In this document: piece by piece, positions 26,470 to 34,964 of the stretch | Layout of the letters: every line of letters starts with the position of its first letter | How positions within the stretch are numbered: the first letter of the stretch is position 1 | NCBI GenBank assembly: GCA_947496865.1 | Contig: CANMEE010000002.1 | Span: 186,001 to 250,000, forward strand | Direction: 5' to 3' | DNA from: an uncultured Sphingomonadaceae bacterium | Lineage (GTDB): Bacteria; Pseudomonadota; Alphaproteobacteria; Sphingomonadales; Sphingomonadaceae | Length of the DNA stretch: 64,000 nt | Notes under the pieces: generated by a model | What the model was told of the DNA's origin: nothing | What the model saw: the letters and a program-made list of their open reading frames with translations, nothing else | Databases searched by the model: none | Translations under genes and position numbers: made by a program

Positions 26470-26485
26470 TTTGCACCAATGCAAA
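26470..26485. promoter_or_regulatory. Perfect inverted repeat in the prfB/carbonic anhydrase intergenic region
   Basis: TTTGCA at 26470-26475 and TGCAAA at 26480-26485 with 4 nt between. It lies about 70 bp above prfB and 150 bp above the carbonic anhydrase gene. A second short inverted repeat, AGATTA at 26502-26507 and TAATCT at 26515-26520, is nearby. These are possible operators; the regulator is unknown. Confidence 0.3.
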
Positions 26486-26555
26486 TTTTAATAGCAAACT
26501 TAGATTACGATAGATAATCTCTATGGAAATTGCGGTTTGGTTTAAAATTTCTATT

Positions 26556-26585
26556 TTGACAAAATCGTCTATTCCAACGTAACTA
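26556..26585 (+). promoter_or_regulatory. Candidate sigma70-like promoter of the carbonic anhydrase gene
   Basis: A perfect -35 hexamer TTGACA at 26556-26561 is followed, 18 nt later, by TAACTA (26580-26585) inside a TA-rich stretch. The start codon is about 50 bp downstream. The -10 match is weak. Confidence 0.4.
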
Positions 26586-26636
26586 TATAAATTTGCAGAC
26601 AAACACTGCCCAGTTCAACCGATAGGGGAAATGAAA

Positions 26637-27386
26637 ATGAATTTACGTCAATCTTTTGCATGTGTGGCTATCGCGGCATTGATGGCCGTTCCGGCACAAG
26701 CTGCCAATGACAAAACCTATGATTATGGCGTTGAAAAAGGCGCTGAAAAATGGGGCCAGCTGCATAGCGATTTTGCCATTTGTGAAAGCGGCAACATGCA
26801 ATCACCAATAGATCTGGCTGGTGCCAATGCTGTTGGTAATGTCGCTCTTGACGTCGATTATAAATCTGGACCACTGGCAGTTACCAACAAAGGGTTGACG
26901 GTACAGGCTGATTTCGCATCCGGATCCACGATGACCAGTGGGGGAGCTGCTTTTAACCTTATCCAAATCCACTTCCACACACCATCCGAGCATGCCATTT
27001 CTGGCAAGCGCTTTCCGCTGACCGGCCATTTTGTGCACGCGACAGCCGATGGTAAGCTGGGCGTGTTGGGCGTGATGTTTGAAGAAGGCGCTGCCAATTC
27101 CGAACTCGCGAAAATTCTTGCCGTTGCTCCGTCCAGCAAGTCTGACGTGAAAGCTGGCAGCGGACAGATGATTGACCCGGCTGCGATGCTGCCTGGCGAT
27201 CTTGCAGTTTATCGTTACATGGGTTCGCTTACCACACCGCCATGTAGCGAAGGCGTTAACTGGCACGTGCTGCGTGACTCAGTAACGGCCAGTAAAGAAC
27301 AGATAACGGCGTTCGAAAAGTTGATGGGTGACAGCGCTCGTCCGGTCCGCGCGCTCAACAACCGCCTCGTGGTTGCGCCTGAGTAA
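26637..27386 (+). CDS. Periplasmic alpha-class carbonic anhydrase
   Basis: 249 residues from ATG 26637; the ATG two codons earlier lies only about 2 nt from the AGGGGA ribosome site, so the second is preferred. A signal peptide ends PAQA-AN. Zinc ligands of the alpha class are visible as H112 and H114 in IQIHFHTPSEH and H131 in TGHFVHA. The TTPPCSEGVNWHVL element near the C-terminus is characteristic. It hydrates CO2 to bicarbonate in the periplasm. It converges with the desaturase gene across a small hairpin. Confidence 0.96.
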   Translation: MNLRQSFACVAIAALMAVPAQAANDKTYDYGVEKGAEKWGQLHSDFAICESGNMQSPIDLAGANAVGNVALDVDYKSGPLAVTNKGLTVQADFASGSTMTSGGAAFNLIQIHFHTPSEHAISGKRFPLTGHFVHATADGKLGVLGVMFEEGAANSELAKILAVAPSSKSDVKAGSGQMIDPAAMLPGDLAVYRYMGSLTTPPCSEGVNWHVLRDSVTASKEQITAFEKLMGDSARPVRALNNRLVVAPE

Positions 27387-27390
27387 ATAC

Positions 27391-27414
27391 TTTAAGTGGC
27401 CCAATCCGCTTAAA
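27391..27414. terminator. Bidirectional hairpin between carbonic anhydrase and desaturase genes
   Basis: Stem TTTAAGTGG at 27391-27399 with CCGCTTAAA at 27406-27414 (one G-T wobble) and a 6-nt loop. The A/T-rich stem ends provide short U-runs in both directions. The right arm overlaps the desaturase stop codon. Confidence 0.6.
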
Positions 27415-28405
27415 AACCATCTTTAGAAACGAAGGGCTTGGATACTTTGTCCTGGCCCTTCGCTGCTATGGAAAGGGCCCGTTCACTGACCGGTGAAATA
27501 CCGGGCCGTGGTGGCAGATTGGACGGTAGCTTGATATCCCAGGCTAGGCCCATTTTCTCCAGCAACAATATAAACTGATAGCCCAGATCAATCTGACCAG
27601 GATAGAGGCCGTGGCAAGCGGAACTCGGGAATGCGTGGTGATTGCAGTGCCAGCTTTCGCCCATGGTCGGAATGGCAAGGGCAGGGACATTGTGCGCCTG
27701 CAAGGCAGCATCATCGAGATGCCAATCCTGCGGGCCGCGACTGTGCGCGAAATAGGAAATGAACCAGTGCATGGTGGTGCAGGCCGCGACCCGTACAACG
27801 ACACCCCAGATTACCCATGGCAGTCCGCCGATTGCGAAAAGAATGAGCGCAACCGGAATTTGGTGCAGCATCCAGGTGCTTTGCAGGAACCGGTAGAAGG
27901 AATCTTCTGCAATTTCCGGTCCCGGATCAAAGCCAGGTGGGTTTTTGAGCTTTAGTTTGAAATTGAGATAGTAAAATCCTTCGGTCCAAAGCGGTTTGCC
28001 ATGGCGCAAGAACCAATGGCATTTTTCCTCCCGCTGGGCCCAGTCGCGGCTGTCATGCAGACCGATGGTCCAGATTGGCCCGCCCATGCCGACAAGTGTG
28101 CCGAAATATACCAATGTCCGTTCCAGCCATTTGGGGCATTCAAAGCTGCGGTGGATGAGCCGGCGGTGAAAGCCTACGGAATGGCCTGCGCATAAGGTGG
28201 CGGCCGATAACGCGAGGAAGACGGCTAGCGCACCCCAAGTAAAATAAAGCGGTCCCAAAATAATCGCGCCGAACAGAAAGCTCATATTCCAGATTGAGCG
28301 GCCGACATCCCATAAGACTTCGCCTTCATCGGGACTGGCTTGATCCAAATTGGTTAGAGAATTGACTTTAAAGGCGGCGCTACCGCTTTGTAGATCACGT
28401 CCCAT
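27410..28405 (-). CDS. Fatty acid desaturase, acyl-CoA delta-9 type family
   Basis: 331 residues, integral membrane with hydrophobic segments at about 40-60, 62-82 and around 175-205. Histidine boxes of the membrane di-iron desaturases are present: GFHRRLIHRSF, HDSRDWAQRE as a variant second box, and WHCNHHAFPSSA as the third. It probably introduces a double bond into acyl chains. The start has GAGGT 6 nt upstream and overlaps the end of the SRPBCC membrane protein gene by 11 bp, so the two are coupled. It is the last gene of a leftward unit that also holds a GMC oxidoreductase. Confidence 0.88.
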   Translation of the reverse strand: MGRDLQSGSAAFKVNSLTNLDQASPDEGEVLWDVGRSIWNMSFLFGAIILGPLYFTWGALAVFLALSAATLCAGHSVGFHRRLIHRSFECPKWLERTLVYFGTLVGMGGPIWTIGLHDSRDWAQREEKCHWFLRHGKPLWTEGFYYLNFKLKLKNPPGFDPGPEIAEDSFYRFLQSTWMLHQIPVALILFAIGGLPWVIWGVVVRVAACTTMHWFISYFAHSRGPQDWHLDDAALQAHNVPALAIPTMGESWHCNHHAFPSSACHGLYPGQIDLGYQFILLLEKMGLAWDIKLPSNLPPRPGISPVSERALSIAAKGQDKVSKPFVSKDGF

Positions 28406-29333
28406 CGGTCACCTCTTGGACAGGATGACGGAATATGATGTCGTGTAAGAATTGCTTGGCGCTTTGTTTCGCCGCCAGATTTTGCATTGGGCCGAAATAC
28501 CAAGCGGGGTCGAGTAGACGTTCATAACGAACGGTGAGCGCAACACGGGTCCCTCCATCAGCTAGCGGCGTAAAACGCACATCGGTGCCGTCAATTTCCA
28601 TATAGCTGTCGAGATAGCTGTCATTGCGGGTGATCTTGGTCTGGACATGCTCTGGTGTGACCTTTGTAATGGCCACGTCCATTTGGCCTTTGTGGGTGTT
28701 GGTCCATATCCAGCGCTTATAGGTAAAATTCATATGGTGGACGTCCCCTTCGCCGAGACTGCCAGCCCGAACACTGTCAGGCAGTGGGAACAATCGCAGG
28801 AACCAGTGGCGGTCGCTGGAGAAGGTAATCGGCGCGGCCATATTGGCTTGCAGCTTTGCAATGCTGAGGGGGCTTTCCGCCACAAAAGTCGCGGTACTGG
28901 TGCGCTCCACTGTGGTCGCGGGGATCATCCCTTCGCTCATCAGTAACAAAACTAAAACCGGAAAAGCAGAGACTTTAAAAATATTATCCAGCGAGTCATC
29001 CGATTTGTCCCGCGATAGCCAACGGAATAGAAAGGTCAGAGATGCGACGAGATAATAGATCGGCATGAACATGAGCATGCAGATAAAGCCTTCGAACAAT
29101 ATCACTGATGTCGCCAGAAATATGATCGTAACAAGGCGCATATGGTTGAGATATTGTTTCCAGATGGTCGTGCCTTTGCTGACTTTCGTAAAAAAAGCCA
29201 AAGCCAGAGAAATGACGAATGGAATCGCGATGTATAGCAAAGTGCCCTTGCCAAATTCACTGTCGAGCAGCGTGCGGATCGTCAGCGTTGACATGCCGAT
29301 GATTAGCAGCAAATATTTCCAAGATATCCCCAT
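28395..29333 (-). CDS. Membrane protein with C-terminal SRPBCC (polyketide cyclase-like) domain
   Basis: About 312 residues from ATG 29333; a TTG two codons earlier is possible, and neither has a strong ribosome site. The N-terminal 150 residues contain four to five hydrophobic segments. The remainder (about 155-305) is soluble and looks like a START/SRPBCC ligand-binding fold: alternating strands with SPLSIAKLQ near its start and GTDVRFTPLADGGTRVALTVRYER near its end. Such domains bind hydrophobic ligands. It sits between the GMC oxidoreductase and the desaturase, which suggests handling of a lipid substrate. Exact function unknown. Confidence 0.75.
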   Translation of the reverse strand: MGISWKYLLLIIGMSTLTIRTLLDSEFGKGTLLYIAIPFVISLALAFFTKVSKGTTIWKQYLNHMRLVTIIFLATSVILFEGFICMLMFMPIYYLVASLTFLFRWLSRDKSDDSLDNIFKVSAFPVLVLLLMSEGMIPATTVERTSTATFVAESPLSIAKLQANMAAPITFSSDRHWFLRLFPLPDSVRAGSLGEGDVHHMNFTYKRWIWTNTHKGQMDVAITKVTPEHVQTKITRNDSYLDSYMEIDGTDVRFTPLADGGTRVALTVRYERLLDPAWYFGPMQNLAAKQSAKQFLHDIIFRHPVQEVTDGT

Positions 29334-29393
29334 CAGCAATGGTGTGCCGCACGATGATTATCATGGCAAGATAATCATCACAGTGGCGCTCAT

Positions 29394-31415
29394 CTAACCG
29401 AAGCGTTTCTTGCCCGCCATCGCGCGGTGGGACATCGCCATTGTAGTCAACTGTGCATTGACGCGGATGCAGCTGGGCATGACGCTGGCATCGGTTACAT
29501 AGACGTTGGTCGTGCCGTGTACCTTCTGATCGAGATCAACGACCCCTTTGTCGGGATCGACGTTAATCGCATTGCCGCCATGGGGGTGAGAGCTCGACAG
29601 AACGACATCATCCGGTTCGACAATCGCCTCCTCATAGAAAGCGTCGATTTCGGCATCGCTCATGCCCCTGCGCAGGGTCTGGCCTTTGAGCAGGGCAGGG
29701 TAGACCTCGATTGCTCCGTTCAGGAAATGCACTTTGGTCATTGTCGCCAGCGCCCGGCGAAGCAAGGCTAGCTCCGGTTCGCCAATTTTCAGTTTCAATT
29801 GACCATCATCCATTTTTCCGAGCCGGTCGGCAGGAAACAATACGCCAGCAGATACCAGCCGATTGAAGTTGAGCATCCGCCGGAAATGTTCGTCAAACCA
29901 GCCGGGAACCAATGTCGCCATGCTCATTGGCGGTTGAAAATGACTTTCGATCAGATAGTCACCGCGATCAACATAGGTCGACATCTGGTCCTCGTTCCAG
30001 ACGTTCATCTCTTGCCCTTCTGGCATGAGCGCAACGACGGGGCAGGCGATATTGAGCGATATTTCGTTGCCAGATTTTTCGATGCCGCTGTTGATCAGCA
30101 AATTGCTGGACGCAAGCGCTCCGGCCGCGACGACCACACCTTTGCGCGCATTTATCCGGCGCTTGCGACCATCGCGTAGGGTGACTTCGACGGCCTCGGC
30201 GACGCGTGCTCCACTACTCCCATCTTGCCAGATGATTTCCGTCGCTTCTGCGCCATCCAATATCCGGGCGGGTTTAGCCCGCTCTGTGCTCGTTGCATGG
30301 GTAAGAAAACTCTCCGGCATCGCTTTTTTGCGGCCATAGGGGCAACCGGTATTGCAATAGCCGCAATAGACGCATTCGCTATCGGGTGTTTTCGGACCAT
30401 AGTTTTTCTGGAACCAAGCCGTTATCGCTTGCTTGTCCATCGGGTCTGAGGATTGGGCAGCATATTTGCGCCAACCATCGACAAGATGAGGCCCATTGTT
30501 GCGACCTGATATTGCTGATATTTCGGAAACTTCCAGTGCTTTCTCAATGGCCTTATAGCTAATTGTCAATTCCGCTTCGGTAACCGGCGCGCCTAGATTA
30601 GCCCAAGTTTTATAAACATCCTCTGCCTGAGGGTGGACAAGCCCCGCATGCTTCATCCGCAAGCAAATGCCGTTGTTGATGACGGTAGAACCGCCGACCA
30701 CGCGGCCCTGAAAGACGATCACGTCGCGGTCTTTGGTGGATTGGAGCGCGCCGTCTTTGAACAGCCGCGCCGTCATACGTGCTTCTTCATGGGTGATGCG
30801 GGATGACGGGTAGTTGTGCCCAGCCTCGAAAATCAGCACTTCGTGATCCTCGTCTGCTACCGACGCAGCGGCTACTGCGCCGCCTGCGCCAGAGCCGATG
30901 ACTATTACATCGACCTCTTCAGGGATCGCGTCATGACCAACAAAGACTTCCGCTTTCAGATCGCGTCTGGTCTCCCGCTTTACCGGCAATTCACCAGGCG
31001 CAGAACGGTCGCGTTGGCCCGGTAGCTGATATTTCAGGCGTTGATAAATTGGATTATCGAAATTGCTCTCTTCGTCACCATGTTCCCAATGCCCATAATA
31101 GCCAGCCAGTATTACACCCTTGGTTCGGGCAATATCCTGAAACAAATCCACCCGGCTGTTTTGCAGCCGGCGTCGGATCAACGACTGACGCATTTTTGGT
31201 GGGGCAAGAAAGAAAAATGGGCCGCCAAGGATGAAGAATAGGGCATAAAGCGCCAACCCGATTTCTTTGGGTTTGTCGCCGTCAATATTGGAGAAATGCT
31301 CCTGCAGGTTTTCGACAACCTGCGCGGGTGATATCGCCATTGGCGTGTCGTGAAACATGGCTTGCGTCAATGCTTTGAGCATGCGCGCTTGCAGCGGATT
31401 AAACGGTTTTTGCAT
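29394..31415 (-). CDS. GMC family FAD-dependent oxidoreductase (long-chain alcohol oxidase-like)
   Basis: 673 residues, longer than typical GMC enzymes. An N-terminal extension (about 1-165) contains a hydrophobic segment (IGLALYALFFILGGPFFFLAPP). The FAD-binding motif VIVIGSGAGGAVAAASV follows, then the GGSTVINNGICLRM segment. A cysteine cluster, CVYCGYCNTGCPYGRKKAM, lies mid-protein. The C-terminus holds the active-site HPHGGNA and VTDASVMPSCIRVNAQLTTMAM elements. The N-terminal extension and cysteine cluster recall long-chain alcohol oxidases and sterol oxidases. The start has GAGGAAG upstream. Substrate is inferred only: a long-chain alcohol or sterol-like lipid. Confidence 0.85.
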   Translation of the reverse strand: MQKPFNPLQARMLKALTQAMFHDTPMAISPAQVVENLQEHFSNIDGDKPKEIGLALYALFFILGGPFFFLAPPKMRQSLIRRRLQNSRVDLFQDIARTKGVILAGYYGHWEHGDEESNFDNPIYQRLKYQLPGQRDRSAPGELPVKRETRRDLKAEVFVGHDAIPEEVDVIVIGSGAGGAVAAASVADEDHEVLIFEAGHNYPSSRITHEEARMTARLFKDGALQSTKDRDVIVFQGRVVGGSTVINNGICLRMKHAGLVHPQAEDVYKTWANLGAPVTEAELTISYKAIEKALEVSEISAISGRNNGPHLVDGWRKYAAQSSDPMDKQAITAWFQKNYGPKTPDSECVYCGYCNTGCPYGRKKAMPESFLTHATSTERAKPARILDGAEATEIIWQDGSSGARVAEAVEVTLRDGRKRRINARKGVVVAAGALASSNLLINSGIEKSGNEISLNIACPVVALMPEGQEMNVWNEDQMSTYVDRGDYLIESHFQPPMSMATLVPGWFDEHFRRMLNFNRLVSAGVLFPADRLGKMDDGQLKLKIGEPELALLRRALATMTKVHFLNGAIEVYPALLKGQTLRRGMSDAEIDAFYEEAIVEPDDVVLSSSHPHGGNAINVDPDKGVVDLDQKVHGTTNVYVTDASVMPSCIRVNAQLTTMAMSHRAMAGKKRFG

Positions 31416-31465
31416 ATCTATCTTCCTCAGTGCGACCTCGGAAAATTATCTGCGGGCTATTACCC

Positions 31466-32494
31466 TTAATTGGTTTTGGCGGTTCCAACGATATCAGCGA
31501 TACCTAATCCATCGCCATTGGTTCCTCCGGTCAGTCTGCCTATCAATTTGCCTTCGATCATATCAATTTCGGCTATCCGGTTTAGGCCGGTTTCGGCGGC
31601 GTAGAGTCTCGAGCCATCGGATGAAAAGAGGATGGTGACTTGCGCCGCTTCTTGGGTGCCGCTGACCGTGATCGTACCTTTTGGTTGTCGTGTTTCGACG
31701 TCAAACAATCCAAGCGCGCCATCTCCCAGATTAGACGTAACCGCAGTTTTTCCATCGGGGCTTATCGCCACGCGGATCGGGAATTTGCCGGTTTTGAGTG
31801 TGGCGACCTCGTTCAAACTGACAGCGTCAAATATCCGCAATGTGTCGCCGCGACGGTCGGCAACCCATATGGTTTTCCCATCCGGAGTAATGGCCATGCC
31901 CTCTGGTTCGGTGCCAGCGGGCAGGTCTTTGATTTTGGAACCTTTGATCAAATCAAGCACACTGACCGTACCGGATTGCATATTGCTCACAAAGGCGCGG
32001 CTTTTGTCCGGGGTGACGACCACCATGTGGCTGCCCTTTTGTCCGGTCGCAATTTGGCTAACGGAGCGAGATTGTTCTTCACCTGATGGAGGTGAAACAA
32101 TCGTGATGCTATCGCTACCTTCGGTCGAAGCAACGATCCGGCCATCATCCAGCCAGACGATGCCGTGCGGGCTTTTGCCGGGCGTCAAAGCGATCGTTTC
32201 GATTTTCTCGTGCGCGGCAATGTCGAAAATATCGATATGCTCGGCGCCATAGGATACAATTGCAGCTAGCTGGCCATCCGGGGAGATTGCAACTTCATGC
32301 GGGTTTTTGCCGGTGTCGCGGCGAGCAATTTCTCGACCGGAGGCCAAGTCGATGAAGCTTAATGTGTCCTCACCCTTGTTGCCCACTAGCAAAGTGCCGG
32401 TTGGTGTTTGGTGATTAGTAGACGTGTTTTCTGCAGAGACAGAGCAGGCGGAGAACAAGGTTGCCGCTGCTAAGGCAATCGCAAATTTTTTCAT
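31466..32494 (-). CDS. YVTN-repeat beta-propeller protein, secreted (possible lipoprotein)
   Basis: 342 residues from ATG 32494, which has GGAG 9 nt upstream; a TTG at 32509 is less likely. The signal region contains LFSAC, an imperfect lipobox, and SVSA, a possible signal peptidase I site. The mature part is a series of about seven blades with repeats such as SPDGQLAAIVSYGAEHIDIFD, TPDKSRAFVSNMQSGTVSVLD and TPDGKTIWVADRRGDTLRIFD. Propellers of this kind are binding scaffolds or quinoprotein-like proteins. The GMC gene follows 50 bp later on the same strand. A terminator immediately precedes its ribosome site. Confidence 0.85.
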   Translation of the reverse strand: MKKFAIALAAATLFSACSVSAENTSTNHQTPTGTLLVGNKGEDTLSFIDLASGREIARRDTGKNPHEVAISPDGQLAAIVSYGAEHIDIFDIAAHEKIETIALTPGKSPHGIVWLDDGRIVASTEGSDSITIVSPPSGEEQSRSVSQIATGQKGSHMVVVTPDKSRAFVSNMQSGTVSVLDLIKGSKIKDLPAGTEPEGMAITPDGKTIWVADRRGDTLRIFDAVSLNEVATLKTGKFPIRVAISPDGKTAVTSNLGDGALGLFDVETRQPKGTITVSGTQEAAQVTILFSSDGSRLYAAETGLNRIAEIDMIEGKLIGRLTGGTNGDGLGIADIVGTAKTN

Positions 32495-32507
32495 CTGAAA
32501 CGTCTCC

Positions 32508-32546
32508 AAAAAAATCCCTGGCAGAGCGCGGTGCCTTGCCAGGGAT
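32508..32546 (-). terminator. Intrinsic terminator after the CsgG-like gene, adjoining the next ribosome site
   Basis: A perfect 10-bp stem, ATCCCTGGCA at 32514-32523 with TGCCAGGGAT at 32537-32546, 13-nt loop. Read on the minus strand it is followed by seven T residues (32514 down to 32508). The GGAG ribosome site of the beta-propeller gene lies at 32503-32506, only 1-2 nt past the T-run. Confidence 0.88.
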
Positions 32547-32570
32547 GATATATTCTAGTCGATAGCGCTT

Positions 32571-33338
32571 CTATTCCGCTTCTGGTGCGGCGGCGCTGGC
32601 GTCTTCAGGAAGACCACCCAACTGTGACACCATTTTTGTGTAAGCGTCGAGATAGGCTAGCGCCATGACGCGGCCAATTTGTGTGTCGGTATAACCCCCA
32701 CCGGCCGCTCCAGCGAGCGCGCCGCCGAAGAAACCGCCGCCTCCACCGCCAAATTTGAGATCAGATTTGCGCGAATAGCCTTCGGTGATGCGTTCCATTT
32801 CTGTCGTGCGGACGTTGACAAGGGATAGCGTCACGTTGGCCTCTTTCTTGTTGATCTTCACGCCGCCAAATACGCCACCAAATGCACGACGTCCAAGGCC
32901 GCCCAATAAGGCGCCGCCGACACCGCCTCCGCCGGAATTGGCATTGGCCGAAATAATATCTGGCACGATGACGTAATCAGCGGCCTTCACCTGACGCTTG
33001 CCGACATTGGAACCGCGCTGCAATTCTCCGGAATCAGCGAGAGCCCGTTCGACAGCCCTGCTAGCCAATCCACGACCGCGATCGACCAGACCGAAACAGC
33101 CAGATCGCGCAACAAATGTCTTGATCAGTGCTTCTGGCGAACCAAGCTTGTAGCTTACCCACCAGCGTTGTTCTGGTTCGACAATCGCAATTGTGCCTAG
33201 TTTTTTATAACAAACAGGGATTTCAGCAACGCCGCGTTCCTGTGCTTTTTGCCCTTTGGATTTGCCGGCAGCCAGCGCTGTCCCGCCGGACAGTGCAATG
33301 GATGAAACGGCAATGGCGGTGATCATTTTTTTCAACAT
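32571..33338 (-). CDS. CsgG-like secreted protein with glycine-rich loops
   Basis: 255 residues. A signal peptide ends TALA-AG. The body resembles CsgG-family proteins: IPVCYKKLGTIAIVEPE at the start, a segment with SGCFGLVDRGRGLASRAVERALADSGEL (the typical RFxVVDR-like helix), AADYVIVPDII, then VNKKEANVTLSLVNVRTTEMERITEGYSRKSDL-like strands. Two glycine-rich stretches (about 128-150 and 203-222) interrupt the fold. Curli CsgG is an outer-membrane secretion channel, but there is no lipobox and no other csg gene here, so a different envelope role is likely. A terminator at 32508-32546 ends the unit. Confidence 0.72.
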   Translation of the reverse strand: MLKKMITAIAVSSIALSGGTALAAGKSKGQKAQERGVAEIPVCYKKLGTIAIVEPEQRWWVSYKLGSPEALIKTFVARSGCFGLVDRGRGLASRAVERALADSGELQRGSNVGKRQVKAADYVIVPDIISANANSGGGGVGGALLGGLGRRAFGGVFGGVKINKKEANVTLSLVNVRTTEMERITEGYSRKSDLKFGGGGGGFFGGALAGAAGGGYTDTQIGRVMALAYLDAYTKMVSQLGGLPEDASAAAPEAE

Positions 33339-33656
33339 AAGTTTCCCTCTGGTCTAAAAATATCCTGTTAGCATAACGAACTGTATCAATTGACTTTTGT
33401 CACTTAGCAAACAAATTGTCCACGGCCCAAAATGATATTGATAGATTAAATCTAATTTCATTCATGGATCAGTTCTAACAAGCACTATGGTCCAATAAGC
33501 CCTCGTGCCTGTGATCTATAGCACGTTTTCGACATTTTAATTCCGGGCCTGTTCGTGCATCAAAACGATAGGGACGGTCCGAAGCTCTTTCCTTTTATAA
33601 TTATACCGTTAGCATGCATATCACTGTAAATGACCTTGAGTCTGGGAGGAAACTGC
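33339..33656. other. Intergenic region between CsgG-like gene and ferredoxin reductase gene
   Basis: About 318 bp with AT-rich stretches and no convincing gene. It holds divergent promoters. A -10-like TATAAT at 33596-33601 precedes the rightward gene, but no good -35 is seen 17 nt above it. A short palindrome AGATTAAATCT lies near 33445. Nothing else stands out. Confidence 0.4.
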
Positions 33657-34964
33657 ATGCGGCATATCGCGATCATCGGGTCGGGACCGGCGGGCTATTA
33701 TTCGGCTGAAGCGGCGCAGAAGAAATATGGCGATGATGTTACGATCGACATTATTGATCGGCTGCCTGTTCCCTTTGGTTTGATCCGCACTGGCGTTGCT
33801 CCCGACCATCAATCGATCAAAGCGGTATCGCGCCGTTACGAAAAAACGGCTCTGGGCGATAATGTGCATTTCGCCGGAAACGTGACTGTCGGGCAGGATG
33901 TCAGCATTGAAGAACTGCAAGGTTTTTATGATGCTGTGATATTGGCGACTGGCGCACCTAGTGACCGGCCTTTGGAAATTGAAGGTAGCGACTTACCGGG
34001 TGTGATAGGGAGCGCCGCCTTTGTCGGTTGGTATAATGGGCATCCCGATTTTCGAGAACTAGATCCACCGTTGGACGGAAAGTCCGTGGCGGTGATCGGC
34101 AACGGCAATGTGGCGCTCGATGTCGCGCGCATATTGGCCAAGACCGAAAGTGAGTTTGCTAGCAGTGATATTGTTGCCCATGCGCTTGACCAATTGAAGC
34201 AAAGTAATGTGGAAAAAATCACGCTGCTTGGCCGTCGAGGTCCGCATCAAATTGCGATGACACCAAAGGAGCTTGGCGAGCTGGGCCATCTCGACAAGGC
34301 GCGTCCCGTTATCGATTCGCTGGATTTCCCCGACGACGATGCAGATTCCCTGCTTGAACCCGGTATGCGTAAATCCGTAACTCACTTACGCAGCTTTTTG
34401 ACCCGGGCGGACGAATTGCGAGAAAAGCCGGTTAAAATCGACTTTGATTTTTTCGCGATGCCGATTGCGATTGAGGGCGATGGCAAAGTGGAGAAATTGA
34501 TCGTCGAGAAAACAGAACTGGATGCCGATCTGCGTTCCAAAGGCACCGGTGAGCGGTATGAGTTGGAATGCTCTATGGCAATTAGCTGTATTGGTTATCG
34601 TACGCCGCCGATAGAAGGTGTGCCATATGAGCATGGTCGTGGCCGCTTTGCCAATGTTGATGGCCGGATATTGCCGGGACTGTACTGCGTCGGTTGGGCA
34701 CGGCGAGGACCGTCTGGGACCATCGGGACTAACAAGCCAGATGGCTTTGCGATTATCGAAGCGGTTGCAGAAGATATTGGCGCAGGAAATAATAAGGAGG
34801 GCCGCAAGGGGTTAGATCGCCTGTTCGAAAGCCGCAGTGTTGAGGCGGTGACATTTCGCGACTGGAAGAAGATTGAAGAAGCTGAGGTTGCCAATGCCCG
34901 CGAAGGGGCTCCGCGAGAGAAGTTTACCGATATTGCGGACATGATTGCGGCGCGGAAAAACTAA
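33657..34964 (+). CDS. NADPH-ferredoxin/adrenodoxin reductase-type flavoprotein (FprA-like)
   Basis: 435 residues from ATG 33657, which has GGGAGGA 6 nt upstream. The FAD motif IAIIGSGPAGYYSAEAAQKK is at the very N-terminus, followed by DRLPVPFGLIRTGVAPDHQSIK, a signature of adrenodoxin reductase/FprA enzymes. The NADP-binding motif VAVIGNGNVALDVARIL is central, and GWARRGPSGTIGTNKPD near the C-terminus is the conserved FAD-contacting segment. It transfers electrons from NADPH to a ferredoxin, which may serve P450s or Rieske oxygenases; none is in this window. Its stop overlaps the convergent hydrolase stop by 4 bp. Confidence 0.93.
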   Translation: MRHIAIIGSGPAGYYSAEAAQKKYGDDVTIDIIDRLPVPFGLIRTGVAPDHQSIKAVSRRYEKTALGDNVHFAGNVTVGQDVSIEELQGFYDAVILATGAPSDRPLEIEGSDLPGVIGSAAFVGWYNGHPDFRELDPPLDGKSVAVIGNGNVALDVARILAKTESEFASSDIVAHALDQLKQSNVEKITLLGRRGPHQIAMTPKELGELGHLDKARPVIDSLDFPDDDADSLLEPGMRKSVTHLRSFLTRADELREKPVKIDFDFFAMPIAIEGDGKVEKLIVEKTELDADLRSKGTGERYELECSMAISCIGYRTPPIEGVPYEHGRGRFANVDGRILPGLYCVGWARRGPSGTIGTNKPDGFAIIEAVAEDIGAGNNKEGRKGLDRLFESRSVEAVTFRDWKKIEEAEVANAREGAPREKFTDIADMIAARKN

